From: Mesostigma viride
Lineage: Eukaryota > Streptophyta > Mesostigmatophyceae > Mesostigmatales > Mesostigmataceae
DNA length: 64,000 nt
NCBI GenBank assembly: GCA_009746045.1
Contig: RPFO01002063.1
Span: forward strand, 1 to 64,000
Direction of reading: 5' to 3'
The notes under the pieces were generated by a model. That model was not told the DNA's origin and made no database searches. It saw only the letters and a list, made by a program, of their open reading frames with translations. Position 1 is the stretch's first letter; each line of letters starts with the position of its first letter. Positions 18,739-45,597 of the stretch are shown here, piece after piece. Position numbers and translations under genes: made by a program.

Positions 18739-19122
18739 ATGATCCTTGTGTATTATTTTTATTAATGAAAAACCATTTTCACACAAACTTGAATACCAAC
18801 AATGAGTCAAACACAATTGCATGCCAAGTGGCAAAATACTTCAAGTAGTATTTCCGGACGGGTCCGTACACTATCCGTAAGTCGTAACTGAAACCCTGTT
18901 GATAAGCCCATACGGCGTCGCGTCGTTGGTAACCGAATTCCCTTGGATAAGGCCGTACAGCGCCGCGCCACTCGTAACCGAAATCCAGTGGATAAGTAAC
19001 CGAAACTCTGTGTCCCCGTGGACAGCCGCTCCCGAGAGGTACAAAGACTCCAAGTTTGCGACTTGTTTCCCATCTCGCTCTCGTTTTCTCTCGCGCAATC
19101 CCTCTTGCACTCTCATCCATCC
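18739..19122 (+). promoter_or_regulatory. Intergenic 3' signal and GTAACCG promoter
   Basis: The left 70 bp carry ATTATTTTTATTAATGAAAA and CCAACAATGAGTC, a likely 3'-end region. From 18870 to 19000 there are four GTAACYG words (TCGTAACTG, TGGTAACCG, TCGTAACCG, AAGTAACCG), followed by CCCCGTGGACA and a CT-rich leader before the ATG at 19123. No clean TATA is visible. Confidence 0.5.
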
Positions 19123-20100
19123 ATGGCTCCCGCTACCAGGTCCTCTGTTCGCCTCAACAACACCCCGCTGTTCCCTCTCTCCTTGGCAGCCATATCCAAG
19201 CGAAAGAAGCACGCCTGCAAGAAGCCTGTCCTCGTGGAGCACAGCGACGAGTCGAACCCCGTCAAGGACTCCGCTTTCGACTTGGTGAGGCCGCGTATCT
19301 GCGACACCTGTTTCCACATGCCGACGGACTTTTTCTACCTCTTCAAAAACGACCAAAGCTCCGTCGAGTGCAAGTGCGATGGCTGCGTCAAGGCCATCCC
19401 TCAAATCGCCGACTTCGTGCACAAGTACTCGGATTCGCTCATGCGCTACCGAGTCCCTGAGCAAGATACGCCACCTCGCCGCTCCTATTCGTGCGTGGAG
19501 TGCATGTCGTACGTCACTGGAGCTGCCTTCGTCCACGATACGCCTGCAACGCAGCATATGCGCAACAAGACCACTCTGTGCGAGCCCTGCTACCAAAAGA
19601 AGGTCGTGATCGCAATTCGCAAGTTGAAGGTGGCCGACAACGAAGTCAGAACAGAAAAGGAGAACGAGCTCGTGCAGAGTTTCGTGAGGGACTGGAAGAT
19701 GGACACGCAGGTCGGGGAGCAAGGGACTTCTCTCTACCTGCAGAACTCGAACGTGGCGAGCTGTTGGCCCCCGAAGGAGTGCTCCACCTGCACGGTGAGG
19801 TTCTTGCACGACGTCATGTCTGCCTATATTGTCCCGGACCAGTTCTCGGACCAGATCCGCGTCCGCTGCCACAATTGCGCAAGGAACGCGCCCTTCAAGG
19901 CGAAGATCCTCTTGGAGGGGTACAGCCAAGACAACGGCATGAAGAAGCTCCTGGAAAAACCAAAAGACCAGAGGGACGAGTTTGTCCCCTTTGGAGTCAA
20001 CTTGCAGCCCATGAACAGAGCCGAGGAGAAGCAGTTCCTCCGCGGCGTGCTTGACCTTCTCGTGACTGAGGGAAAACCACTGCTTTTTGGGCGCAAGTGA
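19123..20100 (+). CDS. Protein with three CxxC zinc-binding pairs
   Basis: 325 codons from the ATG at 19123 (MAPATRSSVRLNNTPLF); upstream in-frame sequence is CT-rich leader. Three Cys clusters stand out: CDTCFHMP with CKCDGC (about residues 60-85), CVECMSY with CEPCYQ (about 120-155), and CSTC with CHNC (about 220-250). Each could hold one zinc ion. Basic N-terminus (AISKRKKHACKKP). The regular spacing suggests a repeated zinc-ribbon or treble-clef-like module, possibly for nucleic-acid or protein binding. No known family recognised. It uses the same promoter style as its left neighbours. Confidence 0.6.
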   Translation: MAPATRSSVRLNNTPLFPLSLAAISKRKKHACKKPVLVEHSDESNPVKDSAFDLVRPRICDTCFHMPTDFFYLFKNDQSSVECKCDGCVKAIPQIADFVHKYSDSLMRYRVPEQDTPPRRSYSCVECMSYVTGAAFVHDTPATQHMRNKTTLCEPCYQKKVVIAIRKLKVADNEVRTEKENELVQSFVRDWKMDTQVGEQGTSLYLQNSNVASCWPPKECSTCTVRFLHDVMSAYIVPDQFSDQIRVRCHNCARNAPFKAKILLEGYSQDNGMKKLLEKPKDQRDEFVPFGVNLQPMNRAEEKQFLRGVLDLLVTEGKPLLFGRK

Positions 20101-20155
20101 TGCAGTATAGGAAACACGATTGAGTGATATTATTTATTTTTATAATGAAAAGACC

Positions 20156-20344
20156 ATGATCATTGTGTCCATCATCAAAGCATTATTGCTGTACTATCTC
20201 ATTTGCGTCAACCTCTCCTTAGCATGGGAACACTTGTACATGGAACACACGCGCAAATCGTTTGACAAATTCCCTTGGAATAAGCGTATTCTCCTAGTGC
20301 TGGTGTTCTCCCCCGCAGTCCCGTTCGGGTTACTCGGCTTTTAG
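20156..20344 (+). CDS. Small membrane protein, copy 1
   Basis: 62 codons from the ATG at 20156. Residues 1-20 (MIIVSIIKALLLYYLICVNL) form a transmembrane segment, followed by a hydrophilic loop (EHTRKSFDKFPWNKR) and a second hydrophobic stretch to the C-terminus. Preceded by ATAATGAAAAGACC. Paralogous to the next gene; unknown function. Confidence 0.6.
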   Translation: MIIVSIIKALLLYYLICVNLSLAWEHLYMEHTRKSFDKFPWNKRILLVLVFSPAVPFGLLGF

Positions 20345-20387
20345 GCGCAACCCCGATTGACAAAATTATGTCCATAATGAAAAGACA

Positions 20388-20591
20388 ATGATCATTGTGT
20401 CCATCATCAAAGCACTACTGCTGTACTATCTCATACTCGCGAACATAGCCTTAGCATACGACCACCTGTATTCGGGGCACACGCGCGAATCGTACGAAAA
20501 CTACCCCTTATCTAAACGTATTAAGCTTGCATTGTTCACGCCCGTATTTATTCCGGCCATGGTCCTATTCGGGGGGCCTTGGAGGCGCTAA
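20388..20591 (+). CDS. Small membrane protein, copy 2
   Basis: 67 codons. The first 16 residues are identical to copy 1 (MIIVSIIKALLLYYLI); the rest diverges but keeps the pattern loop HTRES, KRI, hydrophobic tail. The copies share the ATAATGAAAAGAC leader, so the duplication (about 235 bp) included the 5' region. Strong N-terminal and weak C-terminal conservation suggests selection on the first membrane segment. Confidence 0.6.
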   Translation: MIIVSIIKALLLYYLILANIALAYDHLYSGHTRESYENYPLSKRIKLALFTPVFIPAMVLFGGPWRR

Positions 20592-21625
20592 CCCCCCACC
20601 CGCTGGGAGACCACGGGACTTAGCCGATTTTCACAAGTCGCGCAACCCGGGAAAACGGGTCACTTTCGCGGAGCGTAGTATGTTACTTGATGCGCCACGA
20701 GTGAAGCGTTTGCTGTAGAAATCACCTGTACTAAAATTATTTATTCGGTTACTGAGACTACAACGCTTTGCGAGGGTGACCCCCAGGGTTTGGGGTCACT
20801 TTGCTAAATAATAGTAAGAGCGCGTAGACTGAGACCTAGTTACTGAGTCCTACTAGTCACAAGCTATCCTTTGATACACTGGAGTTCATCTGCTTATGCT
20901 TCTAAAGGCCAACTGCAGATCAACCCCATTCGACTCGGCATCCCGTGTTCATTAGAATGTTGTGTGGTGGGGTGATCTCGCTGTACCTTGTGGCTTGTGT
21001 GATCTTGTGCTCGGCTGGAATACCTGTGTTTGCCAAGCTCGGCTGGAAAACTGTACGTTCCTTTATGCGTACTTAATCTTGTCAAAGTACCTAATCGGGA
21101 TTGTACTTAATCATCTTAAAGTGCTGCTTGGTCGGGCATGCCTTAACAGTCACCACATTCGCTGACTTGTTCTGCCTCTGCCCGCGCCTCTGCCCCTTTT
21201 CTACCACATGCTAGGTGGCGCCACGCGAGGCAGTTATGGCACCACACGAGGCAGTGACGGCGCCCCCTGCCTTGTTCCCGTGATTATGGAGCTTGGCGTT
21301 ATGGAGAGGCCGCAATCCATTGCTGTACTGTAACCCTCTCAGGGAGCACAGACGGTGTGGGGGGGTTGACCAGGGCTCTCGGTGGGTATAAACCTTACCA
21401 CGGTACCTCTTACATCCAGGATCATGCGGACTTGATTTTGCTGGCCTCCAGTCAGCAACGAGATGAGCTAGCCTGCCTTGTAGGTTCAGTTACATGCCGT
21501 TCGGTTCCAACTTGTTACCCAGTTAGGACATCGATTGTTACCATCTGAGTGGCCTTTGAGTGGATCCTCTATCTGCCATATATTATCAGGTGGTTGGGGT
21601 TGCAAGAAGTACTGTGGAGTCTGAC
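20592..21625. other. Virus-like/host junction zone without firm genes
   Basis: A short frame at about 20600-20716 could encode a tail with KRVTFAERS, but it has no start of its own. From 20770 to 20822 lies a repeat (GCGAGGGTGACCCCC, then GGGTTTGGGGTCA) that recurs in diverged form at 42045-42095 inside the host pseudouridine synthase gene, so host-type DNA begins by about 20.77 kb. The rest is unremarkable; it may include the promoter of the LRR gene. Confidence 0.5.
20770..20822 (+). repeat. Dispersed repeat, copy at the junction
   Basis: Shares an imperfect 50-bp sequence (core AGGGTTTGGGGTCA) with 42045-42095. Confidence 0.6.
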
Positions 21626-23737
21626 ATGGACCCTATGACCGTCGAAGGGCTGATGGTGACAGATGACGGCACGCCAGTGCCCTCGCCAGCCGTGGCCGCA
21701 TCAGACCTGCTGCCCGCCGCTGCAGTGGACCCGCTGCTAATGGCACCCCTCACGCTGCAAGACTTGGCAGCCACGCCCGGCCTGGGTGCCATGATCATTG
21801 GAGATCTGCCGCTGCCTGACCGGGTACGTCTGCGAGGATTATGCCACGCCTTCAAGTCATCGGTCGATGCCTCCCTGCAGGATGTACGGGACATTTTGGC
21901 CAAAGAGCTGTTTGCCCTGGACAGGTGCGGGAGAGCCCATGGGGCGGCACTGCGCTGGCTCGCTACAAAGTGCCCGAACCTGCAGGCCCTGGAGGCCCAG
22001 GGGCCCCCTGGGACGTGGCCCATGCGGCGGTGGTGGAACCTCCCCGTGGCGGACGATGTCATCATCCACCTGGCCACCCAGTGCCGGCAGCTGCGCACCC
22101 TGAACCTTCGGCGATGCAGGGGGGTAAAGGACACTGCGTTGCGTGCGGTGGCAGCCAACTGCGGGCAGCTGCGACACCTGGACGTGGGCTACTGCTCGTT
22201 GGTCACGGATGCCGGCGTGTCGGCGATCGCTGCCGGATGCCAGCAGTTGGAAGTCCTGGACGTGCGGTACGTCCAGGGCGTGACAGATGTCAGCATCGCG
22301 GCGGTCGCGGCGCACTGCCCACGGTTGTGCGGCCTCGACGTCGGCGGGACGGGCGTCGGAAGCGCGGGCCTGGTCGAGCTGGCGCTGGGGTGCCACGAGC
22401 TGCGGTCGCTGGACGTCACCTTTTGTGAGGCGGTCGACGACCTCGGGGTGTTCGCCGTTGCGCGCATGTGCCCCTTGCTTGAGAGCCTGGATTACACGCT
22501 GACGCCGGTCAGCGACTATGGCATCGGGGCAGTCATCTCGCACTGCGCGCAGCTGCGGAGATTGTGCCTGGGGGAGCAGGCGACCGACGAGGCGGTCCGG
22601 CTACGGCCGGAGAGTTGCCGCCAGATGCGGTCGCTGCGGGTGACTAGCCCGTATCTCACCGATGCGGCGCTAGCACCCCTCGCCGCGAGCTGCCCCCATC
22701 TGGCCTCGCTGTCGCTGTCCCAATGCCCCATGGTCACTGATCTCAGCCTCATGGCGTTTGCGGCGAGCTGCCCGGCGCTTGAGGAGCTCTCGATCCGCAG
22801 CTGCGAGGTCGTCTCAGATGCCGGCGTGCTGGTGGTGGCGCGCAAATGCCGGCGGTTGGCGGCGGTCTCCGTGGTGGACTGCGCGAGCGTCTCGGACACC
22901 AGCGTGGTGGAGCTCGTGAGGAACTGCCGCGGTCTGCGGACGCTGGCCCTGAGCGGTTGTTTCGCGGGCAACCGCACTGCCCACGCGCTCGCACGGTACG
23001 CCCACGATCTGTGCTCCCTGGACCTCTCCATGCTTTATTCACCGGGCGAGGGCGGCAGCGACCGGTGGGTCGCGGAACAGAACCCGGCTTCCCGCCGACT
23101 GTGGGAGGAGGAGGCGCGACTCCGCGACGACGGGCTGGCCTCGGTCCTCCAGAACTGTCTCAAGCTGGAGAGTCTGAGCCTGGGGGGGTGCCGGGGTTTA
23201 TCGGACGCTGGCATAAGGATGGCCGGTGACGCGTGCAAGAATCTGCGGGACCTGAACCTGAACTATTGCCGGGGGTGCTTCACTCCGGACGGACTGGCGT
23301 CGATGGCCGGCCATCTGGGGGCGCTGGAGGAACTGGGCGTGGCGGAGTGCGATGCCGCGAACGACGCCAGCATTACTGCGGTCGCGAGCCAGTGCCCCCG
23401 GTTGAGGATTGTGGATGCCTCCCGTTGCGACGGTGTAACAGACGAGGGAGTGGACGCGCTCGCCACGCGCTGCTCCCTGGTCAAGCTGAGGGTAAGTGGA
23501 TGCTCGGGAGTCACGGATGCCAGCATGATCATCGTGGGCGAGCGGTGCCCCGCCCTGGAAGAGCTGGACGTCTCTCAATGCAGTGGGGTCACGGTCACGG
23601 GCGTGCTGGCGGTCCTGTGCGAATGCAAGGGGCTGAGGGAGTTGGGAATCACAGGCTGCTCGCTGACAGCAAACGACCTGCAGCTGGTCCGGTACCAGCG
23701 GCAGCGCTTGGACCTCCTGTCCGAGGGTAATGGGTAG
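21626..23737 (+). CDS. F-box-like leucine-rich repeat protein (AMN1/FBXL type)
   Basis: 703 codons from the ATG at 21626 (MDPMTVEGLMVTDDGT); an in-frame GTG lies 22 codons upstream. An F-box-like segment sits at about residues 75-105 (DLPLPDRVRLRGLCHAFKSS). The rest is an almost unbroken run of about 17-18 cysteine-containing leucine-rich repeats with the pattern C-x-x-L-x-x-L-x-V-x-x-C-x-x-V-T-D (CSLVTDAGVSAIAAGCQQLE). In FBXL proteins the LRR solenoid binds the substrate for SCF ubiquitin ligases. GC-rich and intronless across 2.1 kb. It is the first host-like gene after the virus-like arm. An irregular insert near 23030-23130 (SPGEGGSDRW) breaks the solenoid. Confidence 0.85.
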   Translation: MDPMTVEGLMVTDDGTPVPSPAVAASDLLPAAAVDPLLMAPLTLQDLAATPGLGAMIIGDLPLPDRVRLRGLCHAFKSSVDASLQDVRDILAKELFALDRCGRAHGAALRWLATKCPNLQALEAQGPPGTWPMRRWWNLPVADDVIIHLATQCRQLRTLNLRRCRGVKDTALRAVAANCGQLRHLDVGYCSLVTDAGVSAIAAGCQQLEVLDVRYVQGVTDVSIAAVAAHCPRLCGLDVGGTGVGSAGLVELALGCHELRSLDVTFCEAVDDLGVFAVARMCPLLESLDYTLTPVSDYGIGAVISHCAQLRRLCLGEQATDEAVRLRPESCRQMRSLRVTSPYLTDAALAPLAASCPHLASLSLSQCPMVTDLSLMAFAASCPALEELSIRSCEVVSDAGVLVVARKCRRLAAVSVVDCASVSDTSVVELVRNCRGLRTLALSGCFAGNRTAHALARYAHDLCSLDLSMLYSPGEGGSDRWVAEQNPASRRLWEEEARLRDDGLASVLQNCLKLESLSLGGCRGLSDAGIRMAGDACKNLRDLNLNYCRGCFTPDGLASMAGHLGALEELGVAECDAANDASITAVASQCPRLRIVDASRCDGVTDEGVDALATRCSLVKLRVSGCSGVTDASMIIVGERCPALEELDVSQCSGVTVTGVLAVLCECKGLRELGITGCSLTANDLQLVRYQRQRLDLLSEGNG

Positions 23738-25729
23738 TAGTGAGGTGGAGAATCGATCATATAAGGCTTGCTTGAATATTCATCCCTGCAGTTCCAAGAT
23801 GGGGCTTTCGTAGTAACATCCACTGCGGGTATCTAAGTGTCGGCCTGCATGAAAATTGAATTATAACATGACTCCCTGCATTGTATTCTTGAAATTATGA
23901 GCCCTCATAATAGCGTCTATGAGTGGACAGAGCTTGGACTAAGCAAGCGTCAATAGGTTGTTTCACTTACCATCGTGTACATTTCTTCAATACTTGTCCG
24001 TCCTAGATGTTTACTCGGTGCTATTCCTTGCGGCTACCCTTGAGACCCGCTGCTCAGCTTGTCCTTTTGCCACCTAATGACTCGTGGCACTGTTGTTACT
24101 AGTCACGCTGTAGATGCAGACCAGTCGGCCCTAAGCCCCACACAATGATGTGATGTAGATACCTAATATCCCAACAGGGGCGTGAAGATGACCATGGACA
24201 AATTTAAGGATCCTGCAGCACCGTTGGCCCATTTTGCTCATATTGCCTTCTTCTCAATCATGGCCATGCAAGTAAGTCAAGTTAGACATGTCCGTTTCCT
24301 TTTAATGATCATGTTAACTATATGGTTTGTTCAGCCCGTCTCACGTTTCGAGACTGAACAAGTCTCGAGTGGACACGTGTGTAGTACTCCTACACACAGA
24401 TCTCGAATGATTTATCTAGTACCAAATCCGACAGGCTTGCATCACTCCCCGGAAAGGAGAACTTTTGCGGATGACTGTAGGTGTCAGTTGGCCCTAGGAT
24501 CCGGAGACGTCCGTCCTATAGTCAGCAAAAGTTGGTGCGAGAGGTCCCCAGTTCGATTCCGGCCTGAATTCATTTGCAGATCGCGTTTTCCGCGGACCGG
24601 CACTAAACGCAAATGGTTTTCACCTTTGTGGCGTGCCAAATCAGAATATGGTTTGCAGCGCAACTTTCTTATTCGATCTGCCAAGTTGCTTATACTGTAA
24701 TTAACCATGAGAGCAAGGAACCTGCATGACATATTTCGGGCAGCGCTCACAGTAGTCCTTCCACGACGTGCGTCCAGGAATAGCAATACAACTAAATGTA
24801 TTACTTGCAAGCATATGAATGAGCTTGGCTACCCAATGACGTGCTAGCAGCTTGCATGCCCTCCCAGCACAATGCAGAAGCACCAACTCTACCAGGGCCA
24901 TTCGCAGAGAATGCAGGGAGAAATGTGCCTTCCTAGCAGAATATGGGCCCGTAAGGCCCATATCACGTAGCCTCGGCCATTATGGTGCATATTTTCCTTA
25001 AGATGTAATATGTTCCTATAGTCACGATAGGGAGATTCGATCCAGGCAGGACATGAGCTATGACCCTTCCAAGGTGGCAAGCATGAGAGAGCTGCCATTA
25101 TTGCCTTCTTGGGACAGCCAGGGTCCTGACGAGAAAGACTGAGCAGGAAAACAAACGATGTGTTTGCCTAGGAAGCACACTGTGCTTTTCTCGGAATGTA
25201 TTTGCAATACTGTAGTAGCAACATGGTCAGCGCACCCTGGCTAGCAGCGCACCCTGGCTAGGTGCCTATGCCCAGCAGAAAGAGCCCATAGACATCCACA
25301 GGATGCCGTAAATGGTATAATTCTCACAAATAACAGGCAACCGAAAAGGCTTGCTGGTTAAACTTGCCAGCTTCAGTCACGTTGAGCCCGGGGTGTCCTC
25401 CATGTAAAAAACAAGACAGGGGAGTGTCACCGGTCGAACCAAGGAAAACCAACGGCTGTAAGACAGCGTAACAACCCCGTTCGGCACCCCATTCAGGTAC
25501 CATGTCTTACGGCAGCACTTCCAACATCCCAGCAGGGAATGACCTTCTGCTGCAGTATCTTTTGTTCATGCTTGCGCAAAAGTACACGGCGCGTCCTTTG
25601 GCTGCAAACACGTTAAGAAACTCGCAGGTAGCCGTGAGAATCCACATCGCAACTCGTTTGGAGAGCCACGCATAGGCGGGCGGTTTCCTGGGCCCGAACC
25701 ACGTTGCTACTCAACGTGCCAAGTACAAC
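23738..25729. other. 2-kb region with little recognisable content
   Basis: One candidate exon (24188-24271) is listed separately. A tRNA-like B-box word occurs at 24551. Otherwise no coding or repeat structure was identified. Confidence 0.4.
24188..24271 (+). CDS. Candidate first coding exon of an unidentified gene
   Basis: 28 codons starting ATGACCATGGAC and reading MTMDKFKDPAAPLAHFAHI, then a hydrophobic end, directly followed by a strong donor GTAAGT at 24272. No matching second exon was found downstream, so this is tentative. Confidence 0.25.
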
Positions 25730-25903
25730 TCATCGCTTTGCATCTGCCTGCTCCTTGATTTTCATTTTCAGCAAGGCCTCGTCGACAGCGCCCCGCGGTT
25801 TCAGGTTTTCCCGTTCTTGCCGCTGGCTATAATGAACGAAGGCGATTCCGCCAACCGTGACAACGGTCACAGCCGTTAATGTCAAGAAGGCTGCGCGTGA
25901 CAT
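25730..25903 (-). CDS. PET117-like cytochrome c oxidase assembly protein
   Basis: 57 codons from the ATG at 25901-25903. Layout: MSRAAFLTL start, one transmembrane helix (TAVTVVTVGGIAFVHYSQ), then a charged helix with QRQERENLKPRGAVDEALL. PET117 proteins are small inner-mitochondrial-membrane factors with an N-terminal anchor and a Q-x-x-x-R-x-x-(L/M)-x-x-G-V-x-(D/E) region, needed for cytochrome c oxidase assembly. Length is slightly short for the family; a further 3' exon is possible. An upstream in-frame extension of 31 codons is probably not translated. The family call is by motif memory only. Confidence 0.55.
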   Translation of the reverse strand: MSRAAFLTLTAVTVVTVGGIAFVHYSQRQERENLKPRGAVDEALLKMKIKEQADAKR

Positions 25904-26545
25904 ATTGCCACACAGAACCTTCACAAGGGCATAAAATAAGTCATCTTCCTGCGCTGGCGCTAAACGCGCGCATAACGACGAAAATGAAGCGCTCACTGCG
26001 CCAAATAACTGTCGCTATGGCATGGTGGCGGTGGCGAGGAACCTGTTAACCAAAGTACCATGAAAAGATTTTGTGCTACCTAAAGTAGGAATCCTAATGC
26101 TAATTTGCTCGCGGCCTTCGTCACGCGCGTCATCACGCGCATCCCCGTGATGACTTGTATACCTACTACTGGCCGGGGGCGTCACGTGATCGCGATGTGC
26201 CGGACGAGACGAGGCAGTCGAGGCTGGACGTCCGTGCAAGGCGCCATCCAGCAACATGCGCCAGAGTGCGCCAGCCAGGATGCGACCGTACTATGGCATC
26301 TTGATTGGTTCCTCACGGGAGCCATGAAACTCGGGAGCATTGACAAAATCGAATTTTATTTAATTTTGTACTGGCAACTACTAAAGCTTCCGCCAACAAG
26401 TAGTTTCTGCGTTGCCCGCCACATCTGCCGCCAGAAGTTTTCAAGAGTCGGAGAGATGCCACCTTGGTCTGCCTCCCAACTGCCAAGCTAATGGGCTTTT
26501 TTGCAGCAGTTCTTTTGTTATTTAGAGCAATGGCGGGGAGTGGGG
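25904..26545. other. Bidirectional intergenic region
   Basis: Separates the PET117-like gene (leftward) from the pseudouridine synthase (rightward). No clear TATA box; GCGCGTCATCACGCGC near 26125 is palindrome-like. Probably a shared promoter region. Confidence 0.35.
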
Positions 26546-43067
<16,522 letters not shown>

Positions 43068-44811
43068 GTACGGCTGTGTGATCAGTGTTATTTCTGCAAC
43101 GCAGGGCTCTTCTGAGTGTGAACCCATTACTTCCAAGAGGCTTGTCTGGTTACCCATGGGATGTCACGAGCTTGTTCCCGATTGGATGTAATAATGCCTC
43201 ACTCCAGAATGGCAGTACTAGAGGACACTTGGCGTACTAGAGGACACTTGGCTTTTGTGTTGATTTCAAAACGTCTTATTGAATTACCCCATCTTTCTGG
43301 CTGCAAAACTCCTTAATTCAGGTTCTTGATTTTGGGGGGCTGCTGCGTCTTTTGGCGACAAAATTGCACGCGGGAATCTAGGAGCCCTTGTTTTTGTGAT
43401 GCGTCCACTAACATGCGTATGTACCCAATGGAATGGCTTCCTCTCATATGGACATTACTTGGTACAGGTCGCCAGAAGCAGGAGGCGACACAGAGGCGCT
43501 GTTCCTACACTGTGTTTCTTACACAGGGCCCGATTGGGAATACACGGCGCCGCTACCTCCGTGGGCAGCTGCTATTTAGAAAGTGTCCAACTGTTGCACC
43601 TTATCTGAAAGCAGTATTTACTCATGGTAGATTACATGGGATACTTGCCTTGGCCATATCTTTCTATATACCAAATGTCAAATCGCATATGCTACACGTA
43701 AGTAAATTTCTGTAAGTTCTAATGCATGGCTATTTTCTCATAGTGTGTATTGGGGGTTAAGGCTCCTTGATCGGTACCCACGTGACGTAGTCTACGCGCT
43801 TTTGATCAATCGGGCATTCATCAAAGCTGATCAGTAATGTGGGGTCTGCATGGCTATGGCAAGGTGACTCATTTCTAGGGTGTCTGGTACGTACTGGTGC
43901 GCGCGCAGCGCTAACGTGAACATTTCGGTGCATAATGGTAAACGTGTGCACTGTAGTAATGCCAGTCACAGGTTACTGTAATCCCATGCACGCATGTTTA
44001 AAACATGTACATGCACCTTTTGAATATATTAGTTGATGAGATGAAAAGACAAGGATGAAAAAGCGAACACAGAAACTTGCGACACGCACAACTTGGAAGC
44101 CATGCAATATAGGCAGCATAATCTTACAGCAGATGAGCCGGATTGGAAGGAAATGAACAAACGTTTGCCATATGAATCCTCATGCAAACGGTGCCACATG
44201 AGATGGATCCCTTGGGTGATCTGTATTCTATACTTCCAGGGGATGTGCATCCATCCAGGCACAATCGGTCACTCCCAGACCTTGGTCACTCCCGGTCTCC
44301 TTGTGCCCATACCTCGGCCACATTTTTGGTAGCCGTCCACCGCAAATTTCCAGGTCAATCTTCAGAAGGCGCAGGTCACCGGGCAGTTGGAACAACATCG
44401 CCCCTTCCCTTCAGGGCGCTTACACGAGCTTAGTCCAACATTTTCCTTTCTGCTGTCAAACGCGTGCTCCAGCATGACACCATCCGGGGGCCACCCCTGA
44501 AAGCAGCAGGACACACCCCGTTTCTTATTCAAGCACCTTCCCAAAGGTGCAGTCTGCGCAGCGGAAAAAAAAAAAAAAAACATCAGCCTTTTCAAGGTCC
44601 ACGAGCAGAGAGACTCCTACTAACCATACACATTCCGTGCAGATCCTATACACATAGATTCAACCACTCCTTCAACCACAGATCCTTAATATGCATGCAC
44701 CACAGATCCGGGGCTACCCCAGGCCCAGGTCCAACATTCAGATCCAGAAACAATCCACTCAAGTGCCTTCCAGCTCGACTCACTTCCGATTCAACTGCCT
44801 TCCGGCTCAAC
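43068..44811. other. Convergent intergenic region
   Basis: Lies between the 3' ends of the pseudouridine synthase and G6PD genes. Nothing coding was recognised; an A17 run occurs at 44564-44580. Confidence 0.5.
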
Positions 44812-45597
44812 TCACACCACCGCGGCGGCCGGCGGGGTGACTGGCCCCTCCTGGCTCCACTCGTACGCGGCCGAGCGCACGTACCCCTTCCTCTGCAGCA
44901 GTTCAAACGCCTCCTGGGGACCCTTTGACCCGTACTTGTACGGGATTGGCCATGTCCCCTCGCGCTCGATCCGGTGAAGTAGCGGTGTGAACGCGCGCCA
45001 CACCGCCATGAGCTCGTCGATGCGGACGAAATGCTGGCGGTCGCCCGCGAGCGCGTCCAAGATGAGCCGCTCGTACGGCTGGGGAATTGCCGACTTGAAC
45101 CGGCCTCGGTATGTGAGGTCCAGCTCACCCAGGATGATGTTGTTGCTGTACCCGGGCTCCTTTAACGCGGTCTTCATGTAGATCGCCTCGGGGGGGCTCA
45201 TCCGCATCACGAGCTCGTTCCGGTAGCCCGTCTTGTTCGGGAACAGCTGCCCGTTGACGTCGCGGAATTGGATGCGCACCGTCCCCGACGACTCGTCCAG
45301 TCCCTTCCCGGCCTTGAGGATCCAAGGAACCCCCTCCCAGCGGTGGTTGTTGATGTAGAGGCAGATGCACCCAAATGTGGGGGTCTTGGAGTCCGGGGGC
45401 ACGCCCGGCTCCTCGGTGTAAGACTTGCATCCGGGGCCTGAGCCTTTCTTCTTAGCCTCTGCGTTGGCGACGTACTGCCCCAGCACGACATCCTCCAGCT
45501 TGATCTCGGACACGCAGCGCAGCACCTTGGCTTTCTCGTCGTGGATGTCGTTGGAGGAGAGGGAGACGGGCGTCTCCATCGCCAGCAGCGCAAGCAC
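44812..45597 (-). CDS. G6PD: G6PD exon 3
   Basis: 261 codons plus stop; acceptor GGCCAG. Confidence 0.92.
   Translation of the reverse strand: MLALLAMETPVSLSSNDIHDEKAKVLRCVSEIKLEDVVLGQYVANAEAKKKGSGPGCKSYTEEPGVPPDSKTPTFGCICLYINNHRWEGVPWILKAGKGLDESSGTVRIQFRDVNGQLFPNKTGYRNELVMRMSPPEAIYMKTALKEPGYSNNIILGELDLTYRGRFKSAIPQPYERLILDALAGDRQHFVRIDELMAVWRAFTPLLHRIEREGTWPIPYKYGSKGPQEAFELLQRKGYVRSAAYEWSQEGPVTPPAAAVV

Noticed and set aside
21586-23823. Several long antisense ORFs over the LRR gene
   Set aside because: GC-rich shadow frames; only the plus frame shows the repeat periodicity and F-box-like segment.
24495-24575. tRNA-like sequence with GTTCGATTCC
   Set aside because: A B-box-like word and a weak A-box-like word are present, but the T-stem mispairs and no acceptor stem or anticodon arm can be formed; at best an old tRNA-derived SINE.
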